DNA of 64,000 nucleotides. Source: Trichaptum fuscoviolaceum (Eukaryota; Basidiomycota; Agaricomycetes; Hymenochaetales; Trichaptaceae). Made by a program: the position numbers and the translations under genes. The DNA lies in contig CAJSYZ010000004.1 of the NCBI GenBank assembly GCA_910574455.1, positions 1,612,001 through 1,676,000 on the forward strand, read 5' to 3'. Below the pieces are notes generated by a model. That model ran no database searches and was not told the origin of the DNA. It saw only the letters and a program-made list of their open reading frames with translations. Below are positions 33,446-47,344 of this stretch, piece by piece; within the stretch, counting starts at the first letter, position 1, and every line of letters starts with the position of its first letter.

Positions 33446-36400
33446 TGTATTCTGTCAATGGGAACAGCTTATCGATAGTTTCCTCCTGATCTTTGCAGGA
33501 GTACGAGAGCACTTCTTGCCAGGGTTGTTGTTTGATTCGAGGAAGGGGTAGGAAACAGCGTCAGAGCGATCGTGAGCACTTTTCTTCTGTCCTCCAGGCA
33601 AGTGCGTGATGTAGCCTATGAACTCGTTGCTTCCTGTTCATGCTCTGTGCATGCCGCTGTCGCATTAAGATTGACTTGGAAGGCTGGAGTTAGAGCGAGA
33701 GGGCCACGACCGCGAGTCGTGCCACACTGCCAGTGACGAGCGAACTTCACGCGTCAAACGGCATTGCGTCTCTTCATCATCGACCACGACAACCAGGACG
33801 ATTTCGAGCCCCGAGACAGTGTCAACACGAAAAAATACCTCAAGACTCTTGCAAGCCGCCGACCCTCTCTTCTGAAAAGATCTCGAAGATGTCTTCCCGT
33901 GGTTAGCAACTCCCAAGGACGATGGGCTTGACTTGTCGCCTGCACTAGAACAACTTTTGCCGCAAGAGTTGTCGACCTGACTTTCTTCTTACACAAAAAC
34001 AGCTCATTGCACTGCCAGCAGCGTGCTGGTGCGACAAGAACGAGAGCCGGGAACCCAGAGCGTGGCTGTACCTCGAGCCTCTGTTATGTTTGTACTCCTC
34101 GACAGGTACTCAATTCGCAGACATATGATACATCATGATATCACAGGATTAACAGAACCAAACGGGGCTGGGGTCCGTGCGGAACGGCGAAGGAGGGTGT
34201 TCCGTTCACAATCTGTTCATTTCATTGACAGACCGGTTCCGTGGTCGCCATCTTTTCCCACTCGGATTTTCTTAGAATATGTGGGCACAGGATCGTCATA
34301 AACTGGGTGAATGGCCGCTTTCTGAATCTGACGTCGGTTCTGGGATGTGTTTGCACATCTAGACCATGGAACTACGTGATCTATGTTCCTAGTCGCTCGG
34401 CGTCTCCCTATGTTGCGGCCCGTCGTTTATGCGGTGGTAAAAGGTCTTCCTCAACGAGGCAAATCACCAATCCATATTCTGTCTTCTGACTTCCGAGGAC
34501 ACTAATCTCGTCAGATGTGATTCTAGGGTACTTGGGCACAGCTCTTCCTCTCCTCATATGTCGCATTGTGGTCCATTCATGTCGCGGGTCGTTTCTCCAT
34601 CTCCGCCACCCCTTCGCCGACTATGGGTTCCGCTTCTCATCTACATCGTGAAAAATCTCTCAAGAACCGTAAAAGGCCAGGCTTCTGCTTCACTTAATGC
34701 TGCGTCCCTGCGACATCGCACAACATATTAGGGTTTTGTCCTCTTTCAGCACCGGTTGAACATATGACTATGATTTCAACTTTCCATGTCATTGAATAAG
34801 GCGCCTTCCAGTGGTATCGGTACCTTAGGTTGGTGCCATACCTTCCTTTTCGGCGTCAACTATTTCTCATCCAGACAATAGGAGACTGAATGGACGACAA
34901 AGCCTGGATGTGCCATTTGTATGTCAAGGAATTTCTATCTTCTTAGGTGCTTGTTAATAAATAGCCTACTAGAAGAGCCTGTTGGGCGCTGATGTACATG
35001 TATATCAGAGCTCCGGCGCCTCTCAAACACAGCTTAAGTCATCAACTTACAGAAAAACATGAGCTCATAATCAATCCTCAGAGCTCTATGATCTTTGTAT
35101 GGACACTGAGAGATTTGGAATGGATGATCATCAGGTAGAGGAATATCATCCATCATCTTCTTGCTCAGGCTTGTTCTCCGACAAGGCGCCGCAAATTCGC
35201 TTTGACCTCACTAGCAGCACAGCCGATATCGCGAACGAAAGCACGCAGACACAATCCTTCTCATCAGGTACTGGGAATGTTGGTAGCCTATTTCTAAACA
35301 ATCTTGACATATGTCGCCATTGACGTGGCGCTCTCCGACCTTCCCATTGAAGAACTAGTGTGATCTTGCCACTTTTCGCCGGGAATATCCTTCGCAGATA
35401 TTGATGAGAAGGATATTCAGGCCCCAGGTTACCACCGGCTACATAGCAGTAGTGTGAGGCCTCGGACTCATGATACTTCCGAGGAGCGTATGCAGGATGG
35501 ACTACGATAGTACGATGAGCTACCAAAGCCTTGACGCTGCCCGCACATAGAGCAAGTTCAATACCTTCTTATTATAGGAGAATCCGCTTGCTTAAGCATT
35601 CTTTCACGAGGTGAGTAGTAGAACAAACTCAAATCCTGTCGAAGTTTGATGCCGCCAGAAAATCAATCTGTATGTTAGCAATGACTTTCAGAAGGAACCC
35701 TCACCGATCCTATCAGAAGACAGCCACTTGATCCTTCTCACCTTATTTCCGATGGCAAGTGAAGCTCGTCTCCAACATCTTAGCGACATCATTTAAATCT
35801 TCAGTTCTCTTTGATAGGGTGATTTACAAATGTGATTTGTAGCAACACAACAACCTGCATCTCCGTACACAAGACTAATGGTGCTGTAAATGAGGCTTGC
35901 AGTATGATATGCAAGGTTAATATGGATTGGTTCTTCACTGCGGCAATGCCATACGTATATGCCTCATAATCAATCTGCCAGTGATACTTTGTCTTTTTTG
36001 ACCGATCGTAAACTAACATATCTCCAGGAGCGAATGAAAATGGTTCGCTAATCCTCGACAAGACGTCGCTCAACGGGACAACAGAAAAGGAACGCCGAAG
36101 TCCCATCACAGCTTGCCGCCTCTTGTGTCCTTTGAGATCATTGCAATCCCAATCACTTGGCCGCTAGTCAGTGCTTGACCTTGTCTTAGAGGCGTAGCTG
36201 CGATCTGCCAATCTCTGTGACCCTCTTCAGAAGGCCGGGCTAACTCTATGCTCTTGTTCTGCATCTTGATGTACGCACTCCGATGGAGCTCGTTTCACAT
36301 CATCCGCAGCTTCAGTCTAACCAGAGCTGGGTAGGAGAGTTCTTTTTTTTTTTTAATTGGGCCGTCAGTCACTTTGCACAAATGTCCTGCGTATTTCGGC

Positions 36401-39400
36401 GAAAGGTCCTCCCCATACATAGGCTCAGCCAGGAGAGTGGATGGAGATCCCATACAACTGCCATAGGAGAACAATTGCTTCGACTTCTGCGGCCATGGCT
36501 ACCGCCAAACCATCGAGGACAATTGCAGACTGTAAAGTCTTTTTGAGACACATTGCGGCTAGTCCGGTTTATTGAAAGTTGGCCGACGATCGGGATTCGG
36601 CTAGACGCTAGCAATTCCGCAACCTTTACAAAACCTCAACAACTCTTTCTTCACTGGAACCCTCAACAAAAGGTCCCTACTCTAACAAAGGGTCGAAGTT
36701 TACTTTATCATTCGAAGCAACATTGGGGTGATGTTTTCCGGCAATGGCCTCAAAGGTCAGCAAGAAAGAGCAGTGAAACAACCGCTTTAACTTCAATCAC
36801 TGGGAGGCACTGCATCGGCGGAACGTGTACTCAGAAAGGAATCCCCAATTACACACTAAGTCTATTTTCGGCTGTCTTAGAGCAACTTCACGATTTACCT
36901 GCAGGTTCCATGTGCCATGAGGCATGCTAAACTTACTTTCTGTAGTGGTGATCTAGATAATAAGGTTTCGGCGCCCCCCCAGGAGTGCATTCAAGTTGAC
37001 TTCCGCGGCATCCGGCGGGATGGTATTTATGTGCTTACAGTGTACTTTGGCACACTGTTACTCTGGTCCGGCGATGTTTGCTGATAACTGATGATCAGGC
37101 TAGCTCTCTGCAATAGTGTATGAGGATAAAGAATCCGAGGTTGCAGCTCCGAACCCGGATCACAGCTGCACCGCATCGCAGCCGACGCACATCAGGACTT
37201 CCATCACCGAGACATGCAGGTAGGCTGTGCAATTGTATGCGGGGCTCTTTCACTCAATGACGGAAGTGGGGAGACTGCACACCGTTGTCATGGCTCAAGG
37301 CACGGGCTACGGATAGGGCGCATTATGGATTTATTGCAATGTCGATCAGGTTTGAGGCACAGACGCCTTTGAAACACAGTGGGATCGGGCAGGCTTGTGT
37401 GGGTGAGGTCGAGTACCGGAAGATTCTGTACCAGATGAGCCTACAGGCTACAGGTCATCCTGGTCAGTATGTTTTGATGAAGAAGCTGTCGGTATCCGAC
37501 ACTGCATCACATCTGTGATTTCCGGAGATTTGTATTGATCTTCATGGAGAAAAACGAGTGGGTTTGCGATGTAGTGCACTAGCTGACGGCTCCCAACGGT
37601 GATGTCACGACTCCTCGGATGGTCTAGCGTCGCCGACGCGGATTCAACATTCAACAATTTTAGTCTTGGGAACATGTACACAAAGACTGATCGTCCTATA
37701 CGCTTTCGGATGGTCGGGCAAGTACATATGATGAAATAACCGACCGGACGCAAAGCAGGATTACCGACACGAATAGGTGTAATGTTATCCGAGCCAGGTC
37801 CAACAACCGCCGAGGAGAGAACACGGACATGCGTACATCTTGACAGGTGTTATGCTCCTAGATATGACGCGATAGGTTGCGACACAACTCTCGTATTATA
37901 GCTCGGGAAGTTTCTCTGTGATAGAATGGCAATAGGTAAGGTACAGAGATGCAATCTGACATATCATGTACATGCGACTATCTTCTTTTTGATACGGTCC
38001 CTTCGGCTGGTCCCGCAAGGTATAGAACTATCAGATGCATCGGTGAAGTCAGATTCCATTTTATGAAAAATTATGTCGTCCTCCGCCGGTCACTCAGATC
38101 CGAACAAACATGTCAAGGCGAACGCACTAATACTAGCAGATAAATTTTCCGTAGACGAATGTCGGCATTTTATCTGCCTTCCTCCATTCTCATCCATTCT
38201 CATCCGTTAAAACTGTGATTTGAGGGAAATTATTTTGGAGGGGGTTTCTTACTGAGTTTCGGAATGATACGAAATTGCACGAATTCCGAAGTAAATTGCG
38301 CGCTTGATAGGAGCTTGGGCGGTTTTGGAAAATCCGTCTTTCCACACGGCATCTGTGCCTTTCTTGCCGGAAAGCGTCAGAAGGGGGAATTTCACTGACA
38401 GTGATCTTGGGAAATGCAGGCGAACCTGGGCTTGGCTATATTCAATAGGATGGTCCGGTGTATTGTGCACCCACTCATTCATTATTGGCTAATTAGACAA
38501 GCAGCTGAGCAACATAACGCATTGCGTACTCGGATGTCTTACCTTTTCGATCACATCGATTCACTAAAAGTTCCATGCATGGAATCTCTTATCAGACTTT
38601 TGTGTGTTCCCCGCGTAACCAGTAGATGGTTATCTATCATGCGAAAGTCCTATAATTACATGGACATTCTTTCGATGCCTAGCTAGAGCGATCGAAATAT
38701 CATGGCCTTCCTTGTCGACGCGTGTGTAAAGTTCTGCGGTTCTCCATACATCATCAATGACCCCGAGGGTTCTGGTAGTCGCATAATGGTTCTTCATGAA
38801 CGATAGCATCCGTAATTATGCGCATTATATACTAGGCATCTAAGACATGTCCGACCTATGTTAGCCTGCCGATTTGCCAGTGGGGAACAGAAGTATCGGT
38901 TAGCAACATGAATGAAAGGCGCTTTGGAAGTTTGGATTCACTATCGAACATGAATCACGGAAATTTTCATTCGCACCCAGCTTGTGCTAATGGGGGAAAG
39001 GCGGGCGACTACATGTTGATTCTGCCAATACAGAAGGAGACAAGTGCCCATGTGTGCGAACGGTATCGCCATACGTCAGGCCAGGCTGACTAGATATGTT
39101 CCGGAAACTCCCAAGGTCAGTTATGATGTTTTGATATCGATATGATGTTTTGAGCGGAACATGAAAGTGAAAGATGGATATGTTCTTGCGAGCTTCTGAA
39201 GCGTCATCCAGACAAAGCGTCTGATGCGGGAAGTGTGATATTTGATATCGACATCATAAGATGACAGAGTGAGGAAAACTAGCGAGGGAGGCGCACAACA
39301 AAAGCGAGGCTGGATAATCAGGATTGGGTCCATCAAACATACAACAGACAAAGATAGCGGACAGAGATGCAGACAGCACCGCATGCTGCATGAGCAGTAC

Positions 39401-40659
39401 TTGCTGATCAGAAATTTTCAGAATTAGACGTGTTCCGAGCAGACAGGCTGTGCCTCAATCACTGAGAAAATCAAGGATCGAAGAGAAAGTTTACAAGATC
39501 GACGAGGGAGAGAGAGCAAAGACGGAAACGGTTTCAGGAATGGTTTGGAAACCGTTGTGAAACCGGCGAGGCGGAAAGTGGTTTCTGGCGTCTGATAAAA
39601 ATCTATTGTGCCCAGAAAACAAATCCTGATGTAGACAAATCAAGGCACAGGCGTTGCGGAGATAATGAATTATTGAGAAGCGGCCAGCCTAGAATTTCCT
39701 TTTCGGGGTGTGTTCTCTTCTCGGAACATTTCTCGGAAGAGATGCAGATGGAATCGAATCAAAAATACTGGCGTCACCCATACCGCGCGGTGCAGCTGGA
39801 GATACATGGCTCTGGGCGACTGGCATGTGGGATAGGATGGATACTGAACGGTGCATATGAGCTGTCCCGGGGTGAATTCGAAATCGAAAGCTATGTATGT
39901 GTTGTCTCTGTCTGACATAGAATTGGAATATAGGAAAGCGAAGAGCGAGGGCCTGGATTCCATTCAACGTAGATCTCCCAAGATCTGCCTGGCCGCTGTG
40001 TCCCTGGACACCGGGGTCTCTCCCGGCATTTCTCGACTAAAACATACGAAAAATCGCCAGCTCGCAGAGGGATCTATCAGCTGTTGGCTGGTGCGATGGG
40101 GGAAGCAGCTTGGAACATTTAATGATGAGGATAAACGGCGGGGATTTGCTTTGCATAGGCAAACAAGGTTCAAGTTGGCTTTGGATGCGTGATCTAGACA
40201 TAGCGGTCACGGGGTCCTGCTCTTTCCCGAAACGGCACATAATCTGCCGTGCGAAATGTTTTCTGTTTGTTTTCCGAATTTCTGGTCCAGGTCCGCCGCC
40301 TGTATTTGAGCTACCAGTCTCAAGTCAGGCGCACCTCCTTCCTCCCCCCTCACCGCGCTCACCATCCTCCCCCCTTTGCTCCCTTCTACTCACCTCCGTC
40401 GCCCGACAGCGGCACACGTGCATGTCTGCTCTCTGATTGTCGTCGAGCTGCACATCGAATCACCCAAAACCCGATGGAATCAGTGTATGTCATAGCCCAG
40501 CTGTTAGCGTTGCGGTCCAAAAGAGTTTCTTGTCTTATTATTCAAAAACTTTGCAGATCTGTTGCACCGGCATGTGTATCAACACTGCCATCTCCGTGAG
40601 TGCTTAAAGGCAGTCTGCTGCTCCGGGTTTCGCTGAACCACAATCTACCACCCAGGACC
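33446..40659. other. 7.2 kb without an identifiable gene
   Basis: No frame in this stretch carries a recognisable domain, and the longest frames (35146-35526 minus, 36553-36930 plus, 39851-40192 plus) lack motifs or splice support. No long terminal repeats, inverted repeats or tandem arrays were noticed. It may be old transposon debris, unrecognised noncoding transcription units or very diverged genes. A T-rich run is present near 36341. Confidence 0.45.
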
Positions 40660-43600
40660 ATGAAGCGCAAGTCGCCCCCGTCACCCACTTCTTCAGATAA
40701 TGGCAGGACAAAGGAGAGGCAGCCCGCCGTCGAGATAGTCGGTGCTCTCTCCCTTTCTGCAAAGCCCGAGGAGCCGGAGTCGCCTCAGGAGGACGCCGAT
40801 CACGACCGTGAGCCTTCGGAGACTGCGAGTGCTTCTGCCCCACCGGCTGGGCCGTCGGAATCGCAGGTCCCCACCGACGACGACTACGAAAAAGGGATCG
40901 TCACCTGCGACACGTGTGGCAAGGGCATCCCATTCCGCGACCAACAGTCGGGTGGCTTCACGCTCAAGCTCTGGGATCTGCACCGCGAGCAATGGTATGT
41001 GCCCATTCCACTGATATATCAGAATTCATAATGTTAATCAAATCATATCTTTGTGCCGCTTTGCTCGCTTCGGCCATGCTGCTGATCGACCCGCATGTCG
41101 CGTGTCCCCGCCGCATCGGTCTGATACGCGAAAATAGCCGCCCGAAGAACACGCCCAAGGCCGAGCCGATCATCTTCACGCCCGAATCGACTGCCGACTC
41201 GATGAGCAACCCCCCTCTCAAGAAACGGCGGGCAAAGCGCACCGAAGAGGAACGAATTGAATACCTTCGCACGGACCCATACGTTGCGCAATATGAACCT
41301 TATCGTGTGTTATGTGCATCATGCAACAAATGGATTCGTCTTCGACCTAACTCGACGTATTGTTCCATCCCCTGGGATGCACACCGCAAGAGTTGTCTCT
41401 CCAAGAAAGCGTGAGGACCATTTCCTTCTTCGCTTCTGTCTTCTCTTCCTTGCCCACTTTTCGGTGTTTGCCTAGTCCGTCTTAATGACATCTTCGGGCA
41501 TTCTTCGCACATAACTGAATTTGGAGTTCTATTTTCTCTTTATTCTTCTGTTTTCTCCCATCACTGCCTGACGGTGGTACCTGTTATCCCAACATCACTT
41601 CTGTTTCATACGCCTGTCGAAATGATGACTTCTTAGCGTTCTGGCCATGGTCAAATTGGCACCACGGCGTTATAAGTTTCTCCCGCATCATTCTGCATTT
41701 TCCAAACCTTCTCTTTCTTTTTATTGCTTCTTTCTTCTTTCTTGTTCACAGGTTCGGGGAGGCCGGTCGCACCGCCAACGGACACGGTCCAGTTCTGTAC
41801 AGCGACGCAGAGATTGCTCACAGGTTCGACGACGAGCGCGTCCATGCACACGCTGTGATCGGCTCCCCATCGCCACGGGCGAAGCTGGCGACAAGCATTA
41901 TCTATGGCTCGTGTATCGAAACGAATGTCGTGCCAACCCGTCCCCCGCGCGGTTGTGTTTCAGACAGTCAGTTCTCTCCCGCTTCGACCCATTTTACCGT
42001 GTTCTCATCTGCGCTTTTCTTTCTTTTTGATATGTTTTTGGCCCGCAAATCGAGTTGTCATATTTTACTGACGCGAATTGCGTTTTTTTATACCCGTTGT
42101 TTCGGTCTCGTGGACATATCAGAGTCCGGCCGACGTTAGACAGAAGACGATCTGACTTGGCGCCAGTATCTCCCAGAGCACCCACTGCAACACAACATGG
42201 AGCTCCAAGCGGCAGTGCCATGAGCGACCATACAACCCAAAATGCGCTACCATCTGAGCAGCACCCACCTGCTTCGCGCTCTGCATTGCACATCTCACTC
42301 TCCCAGCCGGACGCGAGCTCCATCACCACACTGTCTACATCATCACTCTCGCCTGGCATCCAACCTGGAGGGGGCAGTGTCAGTTCGCCGCATACGACGT
42401 CCGCGTCTCTTGGCTCCTCCACAGCCGTTGAGTCGTCGCCGTCGCTGCCCCCCAGCAGCGCCCTTGGTGCACTCGCGCTCTCCGGTGTAGATGACCTTCG
42501 AAGCGGCGACGGTGGAAGTCCCCCAAGCTTCAAGGACCTGCACCCAGGCAACTTCACGCCCATGCACGAGTCGCGCCGGCGAAACGCGGAGCAGCGTGAG
42601 GCAGCGCTCCGCGCGGACTCTCTACTCAAGGAAGTGGAGCCCAACAAAGTGTTTTGTGGCCTCTGCGAGAAGTGGGTGCAGCTCCGCCAGGATTCGTCCT
42701 TCTGCGCTTACCCCTGGGTCCAGCACCGCCAGAAGTGTGTTGCAAGGCAGTGAGTGTCTTTGCAATTAATTCCCCGGTGGATCTATTGACCTTCGAACGT
42801 GACTGATCATCTTTCTCCTTGTTTTTCTTCGCATTCCTTGCATTGATTCACATTCTTTCTTCTTTTCTTCTTGTTTGTTTATTATTATTTTCCTCTTTTT
42901 CAATTTCATCAAATGATTTTTAAATTGCATGTTTAAAACTCTGATGGATCTTATGATCGGTCATTCGTCAACTGTGGATATCTGCTGACACATTTTCCCC
43001 TCTTCCATAGTCTCCGGCGGCAAGAGAAGGTACAGACGCAGTCAAGACCGCACCCTTACGGACCTTATGTTCAACGTGCGAAGCCCGGGCAAGCAGCTGT
43101 ACAGCCCAGGCTGGGCGGTGATTTGGACGCAGAAGGCGAGGCCGACCAACTCGAATCAGACGATGATCGCATGAACGTCGAGCGCGCCGATCTCGAGTCT
43201 GAAGAGAGCATCAACGGAGGGTCTCGCCGCGCCTCCGTGGCGGCCCGCCACCCGCGACAATCGCTGCCCAACGGGAATCGCAAAGGTCCCCATGTCCTGC
43301 ATGGCTATCCTGCGTACCATGCTCATGCGTCTGGGGCGCCCGTCGATGATGATCCTGATGCAGATGCGGAGGGGGATCTGGATCTTGATGCGGATGGCGA
43401 CTTGGAGATGGGCGTTGAGGGGCCTGCTTCGACACCTCGGAATACGAATGTGTATCCCAATGGGCACTCAAGCCGCCGTGGTTCTGGGGTCCCAGCAAGT
43501 CTTGCGGACCTGGATTCTCCGACAGGGCGGTACGTTATATTCGTCATTCCTTTCAGATAATCGTACGATGCTGATCTCTGTTGTGCAGAACATCATTCAT

Positions 43601-43808
43601 CGCATCTTCTGTGCGCTACCTCTTCCGCACCACCTACGAGAAGGCAGACGAAATGACAATCGAATCTCTGGTCAACTACTTGAACGCGGCTATGCCGATA
43701 GACAAGCACGAAGATTTCGACGTCCAGGAAGTGATGAAATCAGTTTCTTCTCTTGCGAGAGCTGGTTCGCTCAATCTTCAGGGCAATCTTGTACGCCTTC
43801 CTGGATAA
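40660..43808 (+). CDS. Zinc-knuckle repeat protein, possibly frameshifted
   Basis: Five or six exons: 40660-40994; about 41104-41412; 41751-41974 and 42116-42751 (approximate), about 43011-43529, and about 43589-43808. The protein carries repeated Cys motifs of the form CxxC, W, H, C: CDTCGKGIPFRDQQSGG with LWDLHREQ; LCASCNKWIRLRPNSTYC with PWDAHRKSC; FCGLCEKWVQLRQDSSFC with PWVQHRQKC. A fourth, degenerate unit reads CTRCDRLPIAT with WLVYRNEC in another frame, implying a lost base near 41845. The exon-1 donor (GTATGT at 40995) has no AG acceptor close to CPRRIGL. The C-terminus, LFRTTYEKADEMTIESLVNY through LQGNLVRLPG, looks intact. Introns of about 260-340 nt are long and CT-rich. Likely a nuclear or DNA-linked zinc protein of basidiomycetes; function unknown. 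Confidence 0.6.
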
Positions 43809-45440
43809 CGACGTCCCAGCGGCTTTCGCAGATCCAGGTACCAACGTCGATAATCCTTCCCTCTTTTTTCTTCCTTCTTTCCACCCTGTCTCGGTCTCTT
43901 ACTGTCCTGTCGTCGCTTTGGTTTCGGTTTGCTGTCTCCTTTCTTGTTTTGGGTTTTGGGGTAAACATGGTCTCGCTCTCCTTCACCCAATGCATCTAGT
44001 ATTTATTACCAACATCATCTCTGCTGTTAACGATCGTAACTTTTCCATATCCTATCTATTGTGATTATGTCTTTTTACTACTTGTTTTATCTCTCCAAAA
44101 CGATCGTCGTATGATGATACGTACGACTACGCTATCTGTACGCTTCTTGAATCTTCCACGATCCGTAACGTCCTCCTTCCTCCTTCGACCCCTTTGTATT
44201 ATTATTTGGGCCTTTTCCCTGTCGTCTCAATTTATGTCACAGGCTGTCGGTTTGTTTCCGGATTTTGCTTCTGTACCTTTATGGATGAAAGATTCTCCGA
44301 TATGAGGATTGTTTGGAACAATTCTTTGAATCCAGTTTTACCTTCGGAATCCCCCTCATAAATGCTTTTACTATGTTCTTTGTCAGTAGCTTAGAATACA
44401 TACTACGTCATGGAAGGCATCATCTTGCCCTCATGATACTCTCGTCCCTCCCTGCACAGTTTCTGCCTTGTGCACTTTTGACTTTGCTCACGAACCCGTA
44501 TGCAATTTTGGCCTACCAGATGGCGCGGAATCAGCAGTGACAAGATAGGCCTAATCGGACCGACAGTTGGAAGAGGCTTGGATGTATGTAGCGATGGATC
44601 ATCACACTTCATTATTCATTTGGATATGTCAGATGTTGGTCGCTTCGCCAGAATTCAAGGTTGTTGCATAAAAAAGCCGTTAAGCTAAATGTCCGAGCTG
44701 ATCGAATACTGCCACGTACTTCCGAATGATGACGAGTGGGTCGGAAAGTCAACAAAGCAGTCCCAGACTCTTCCCGAGAACAGCGGGTAATACGCGAACG
44801 CGCAGGCGAAAGAGGCACAAGAAAGTATCACACAAAAGCGCCGAGGGCTTGGGTATGGCAGAGATCGCGATACTGACTCTTGGCACATTTACTCCATACT
44901 CTGAGCATCCACCTCATTGTCGTGAGCCGTACGCTGTTGAACGGTCTGGACTCGTGACAGCAAACGTTAATCCTTTCAGATACGCCATATTCGTGAGCCA
45001 AGCCAAGCCTATGTTTGACTTTCTGCCAAAATTTCTCCGCGCTTCCAGGCGCGCCCGCGGGATTGAAATGTAGTCTGTTCCTGACATGGGAAAGAGATTT
45101 ATCTACCGACGACTCACTTTAAAGCCGTTTTCTCGCACCAAAAGACTGGGAACAAGACTTCCTGGACTCAACTTCCGAGTGTTCCTCGAGATTAATTGAC
45201 TGTCTATACTGGATGCATGCACCTGGAAGAGTCAGTCGGCGCCTTCTCAATAGTTGTCCAATGTGCATACGTGTATACATACGAATATATGGTGTACTGC
45301 TCACAATAGTCATATGACAGGAGCTCTAGATTTCTCAAAGGGTAAAGTATCTAAATTACTTTCGTAAAGTTACTTCTAATACAACCAATATAGGAGGACT
45401 CACTGGCACAAAGCACATCTCTATCTCCAAACACTAAGAA
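43809..45440. other. Intergenic, no gene supported
   Basis: CT-rich at first (about 43850-44250), possibly the 3' region of the zinc-knuckle gene. A + strand frame at 44726-45073 has no motif. Nothing else is recognised. Confidence 0.45.
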
Positions 45441-46460
45441 CTACGAGCCATCCTTTGAACCACTACTCAAGCTCCGGAAGAATTCAGCATACGCATAGTC
45501 GACATCAAATAATAGCTGAAAGGTAGTAAATTAGCGATAAGCCAGTCTGAAATAAACCCTGGGCACGAGGATCAAGCTAGCATCACTATAGGCGACAGGT
45601 ACAGAAGACAGCTTACCTGGCGAGACTGCTCTTCCGAAATCTCCTCTGAGGCCTTCATTCCGTTTAAGGTGATGAGCCTGATGATAGAAGGCAAAGACGG
45701 AAGATGAGCTTATGGCACAATTGCGAAAGCATCATGTCAGAGGAAACGATAGGCAAGGGTTAACGTACCATGAGACCATACGACTCCTGCCTTCCCAGTC
45801 CTTACTCGCCTTGAAACGGGCATAATTTGTCATAAGTTCCTGAAGGATGGGATGTAGCTGATCCTTCGCGCGCATGCGTAGTTTGAGCGCGTCCATGAAC
45901 GTGATAAAGCTCTGAGGATCGGTATTCAACACATGTTTCTAGATTTGGAGAGCTGCGATCAACTGACCTGCGTTGTCTCTGCCACCCATTTCCCTGTCTC
46001 AGGTCCAGCCTCGCTCGAATGCTCTACAGTAGCCGGTACGCCCACTTTCAGCCGATGTAATGCAGCTGGATGGTCCATCTGTCAAGAATAATATAATGAA
46101 TCACGTTCAGCAGGAGTTAATCACAGCCTAGAACACACCTTATATCTGGACATGAACTCGTCGATCGACGGCACATCATCGCCGACAAGCTTCAACATTG
46201 TTTTGTATTGCGATAGCAATCTGGTACATGCTGGCGAGTATCTCTTGCAACAGAAACAGTGTGCTTGGTGCTCAGCAGGCATACAGCTAACCATGCCAAG
46301 ACTTGACTCACTCAACGGCAGGGACGGAGTCACGGACATAGGCGCGTTCGAGATAGTCCAAAGCGACGATTATTCCGAATAATGTAGCCAACAAGCCGTA
46401 TTTCTCGCGTTCCGCGTTTGTATTGTAAAGCCTAGCCTCTTCGTCCAGTGAAAGCGACAT
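45441..46460 (-). CDS. VPS28: ESCRT-I subunit VPS28
   Basis: Six exons (46460-46312, 46241-46139, 46078-45968, 45911-45769, 45677-45617, 45515-45441; introns 56-101 nt) join perfectly to 213 aa, the usual size. N-terminal core domain: SLDEEARLYNTNAEREKYG, then LDYLERAYVRDSVPAVEYSP, LVGDDVPSIDEFMSRYKMDH. C-terminal helical domain: TFMDALKLRMRAKDQLHPIL, FKASKDWEGRSRMVSWLITL, MKASEEISEEQSRQLLFDV, ending in YAYAEFFRSLS. VPS28 links the ESCRT-I core (VPS23/VPS37/MVB12) to ESCRT-II at endosomes for sorting ubiquitinated cargo into multivesicular bodies. No defect is visible; this is one of the best-supported genes in the window and a good control for sequence quality. Confidence 0.93.
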
Positions 46461-46815
46461 CTAGTTCATTTGGTGTACTAGAGGTGGACGTGATTTACTT
46501 GCATTAATCCGATATACGCTGGAAAGACTCGCGATGTCAGCGTTGGTTAAGTGGAAGGAGGTCACGGTAAGTGGGCAAAACCACATAGGCTGGCTGTGCA
46601 CATATTTCTAGTTTGTTTCTAGTATGCTTGCCTTATCTGGGTTTCTCCTCAATGAAAAGCTTAAATACTACTACTACATTGTACTAGTACTATACAAATA
46701 AGGAGATTGAAGAGACTGAACTACTAGTATTTCCTAATTGAGTTAGTCCACTGGCACTGCCAGAGGTCGCTTTCATAAAATACTATCATGATCTCACTGT
46801 CCGTCTGGCACTCCC
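46461..46815. other. Intergenic with CACTGGCA and TACTAGTAC motifs
   Basis: Holds TACTACTAC/TACTAGTAC words and CACTGGCACTGCCAG, the same vocabulary as the 3.6-12.9 kb accessory region. No gene. Confidence 0.5.
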
Positions 46816-47060
46816 TCAGGCTCTGGGATTCTGGGTGGACTGGACGCCACGAAGCAACTCGAGCTCTGCGGTGTCGGTGACTTGCAATTTGGCAAATACC
46901 TCAAGTACAGATCGACTCTTCTGAACCACAACATAAAGGCCAAAACGTTTGACTACCCTTATTAACGGACTCCCGTAACTGATGCCTTGGGGCGCCTCCT
47001 TAACTTCGACAGATGTCGTCTGATTTAGTGCCTCTCGAGGGATTTCATGTATGTAACAGG
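46816..47060 (-). pseudogene. Remnant of a V/IPREA-signature ORF
   Basis: The minus strand reads HEIPREALNQTTSVEVKEA, then PQGISYGSPLIRVVKRFGLY and VFAKLQVTDTAELELL to a TGA at 46818-46816. It begins with the same CCCTCGAGAGGCAC 14-mer (47041-47028) as remnants at 23317 and 63624, and resembles a lineage-specific basidiomycete ORF family whose function I do not know. Only the C-terminal half appears present, so I treat it as a fragment. Confidence 0.45.
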
Positions 47061-47344
47061 GGATGGCTATACTGGGGAATACGGCTTCGAGGTGAATCTC
47101 TATCTCTTTTTTAAAATCTCACCTACATCTCTCATATATATCTCTATTTCTCCTGTTCAGCTATGTCAAATCCTTGCCTTATACAAATAGTGAACGTATT
47201 AGGAATAAGTGGATCAGGATCGTGCAAACACAATCAGGAAATCTCCATCCGATATGTAGATAGCCAACGCGGCTAGTTAGAATCCAACGACGCTTGAGAA
47301 TGCAGTGTTGTCTCGGATTGCGCGAGATGGAAGTTCTGAGATGT

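Noticed and set aside
33446..40659. Hidden genes among ORFs of 60-125 codons
   Set aside because: None shows motifs, consistent splice joins or similarity to known families that I can recognise.
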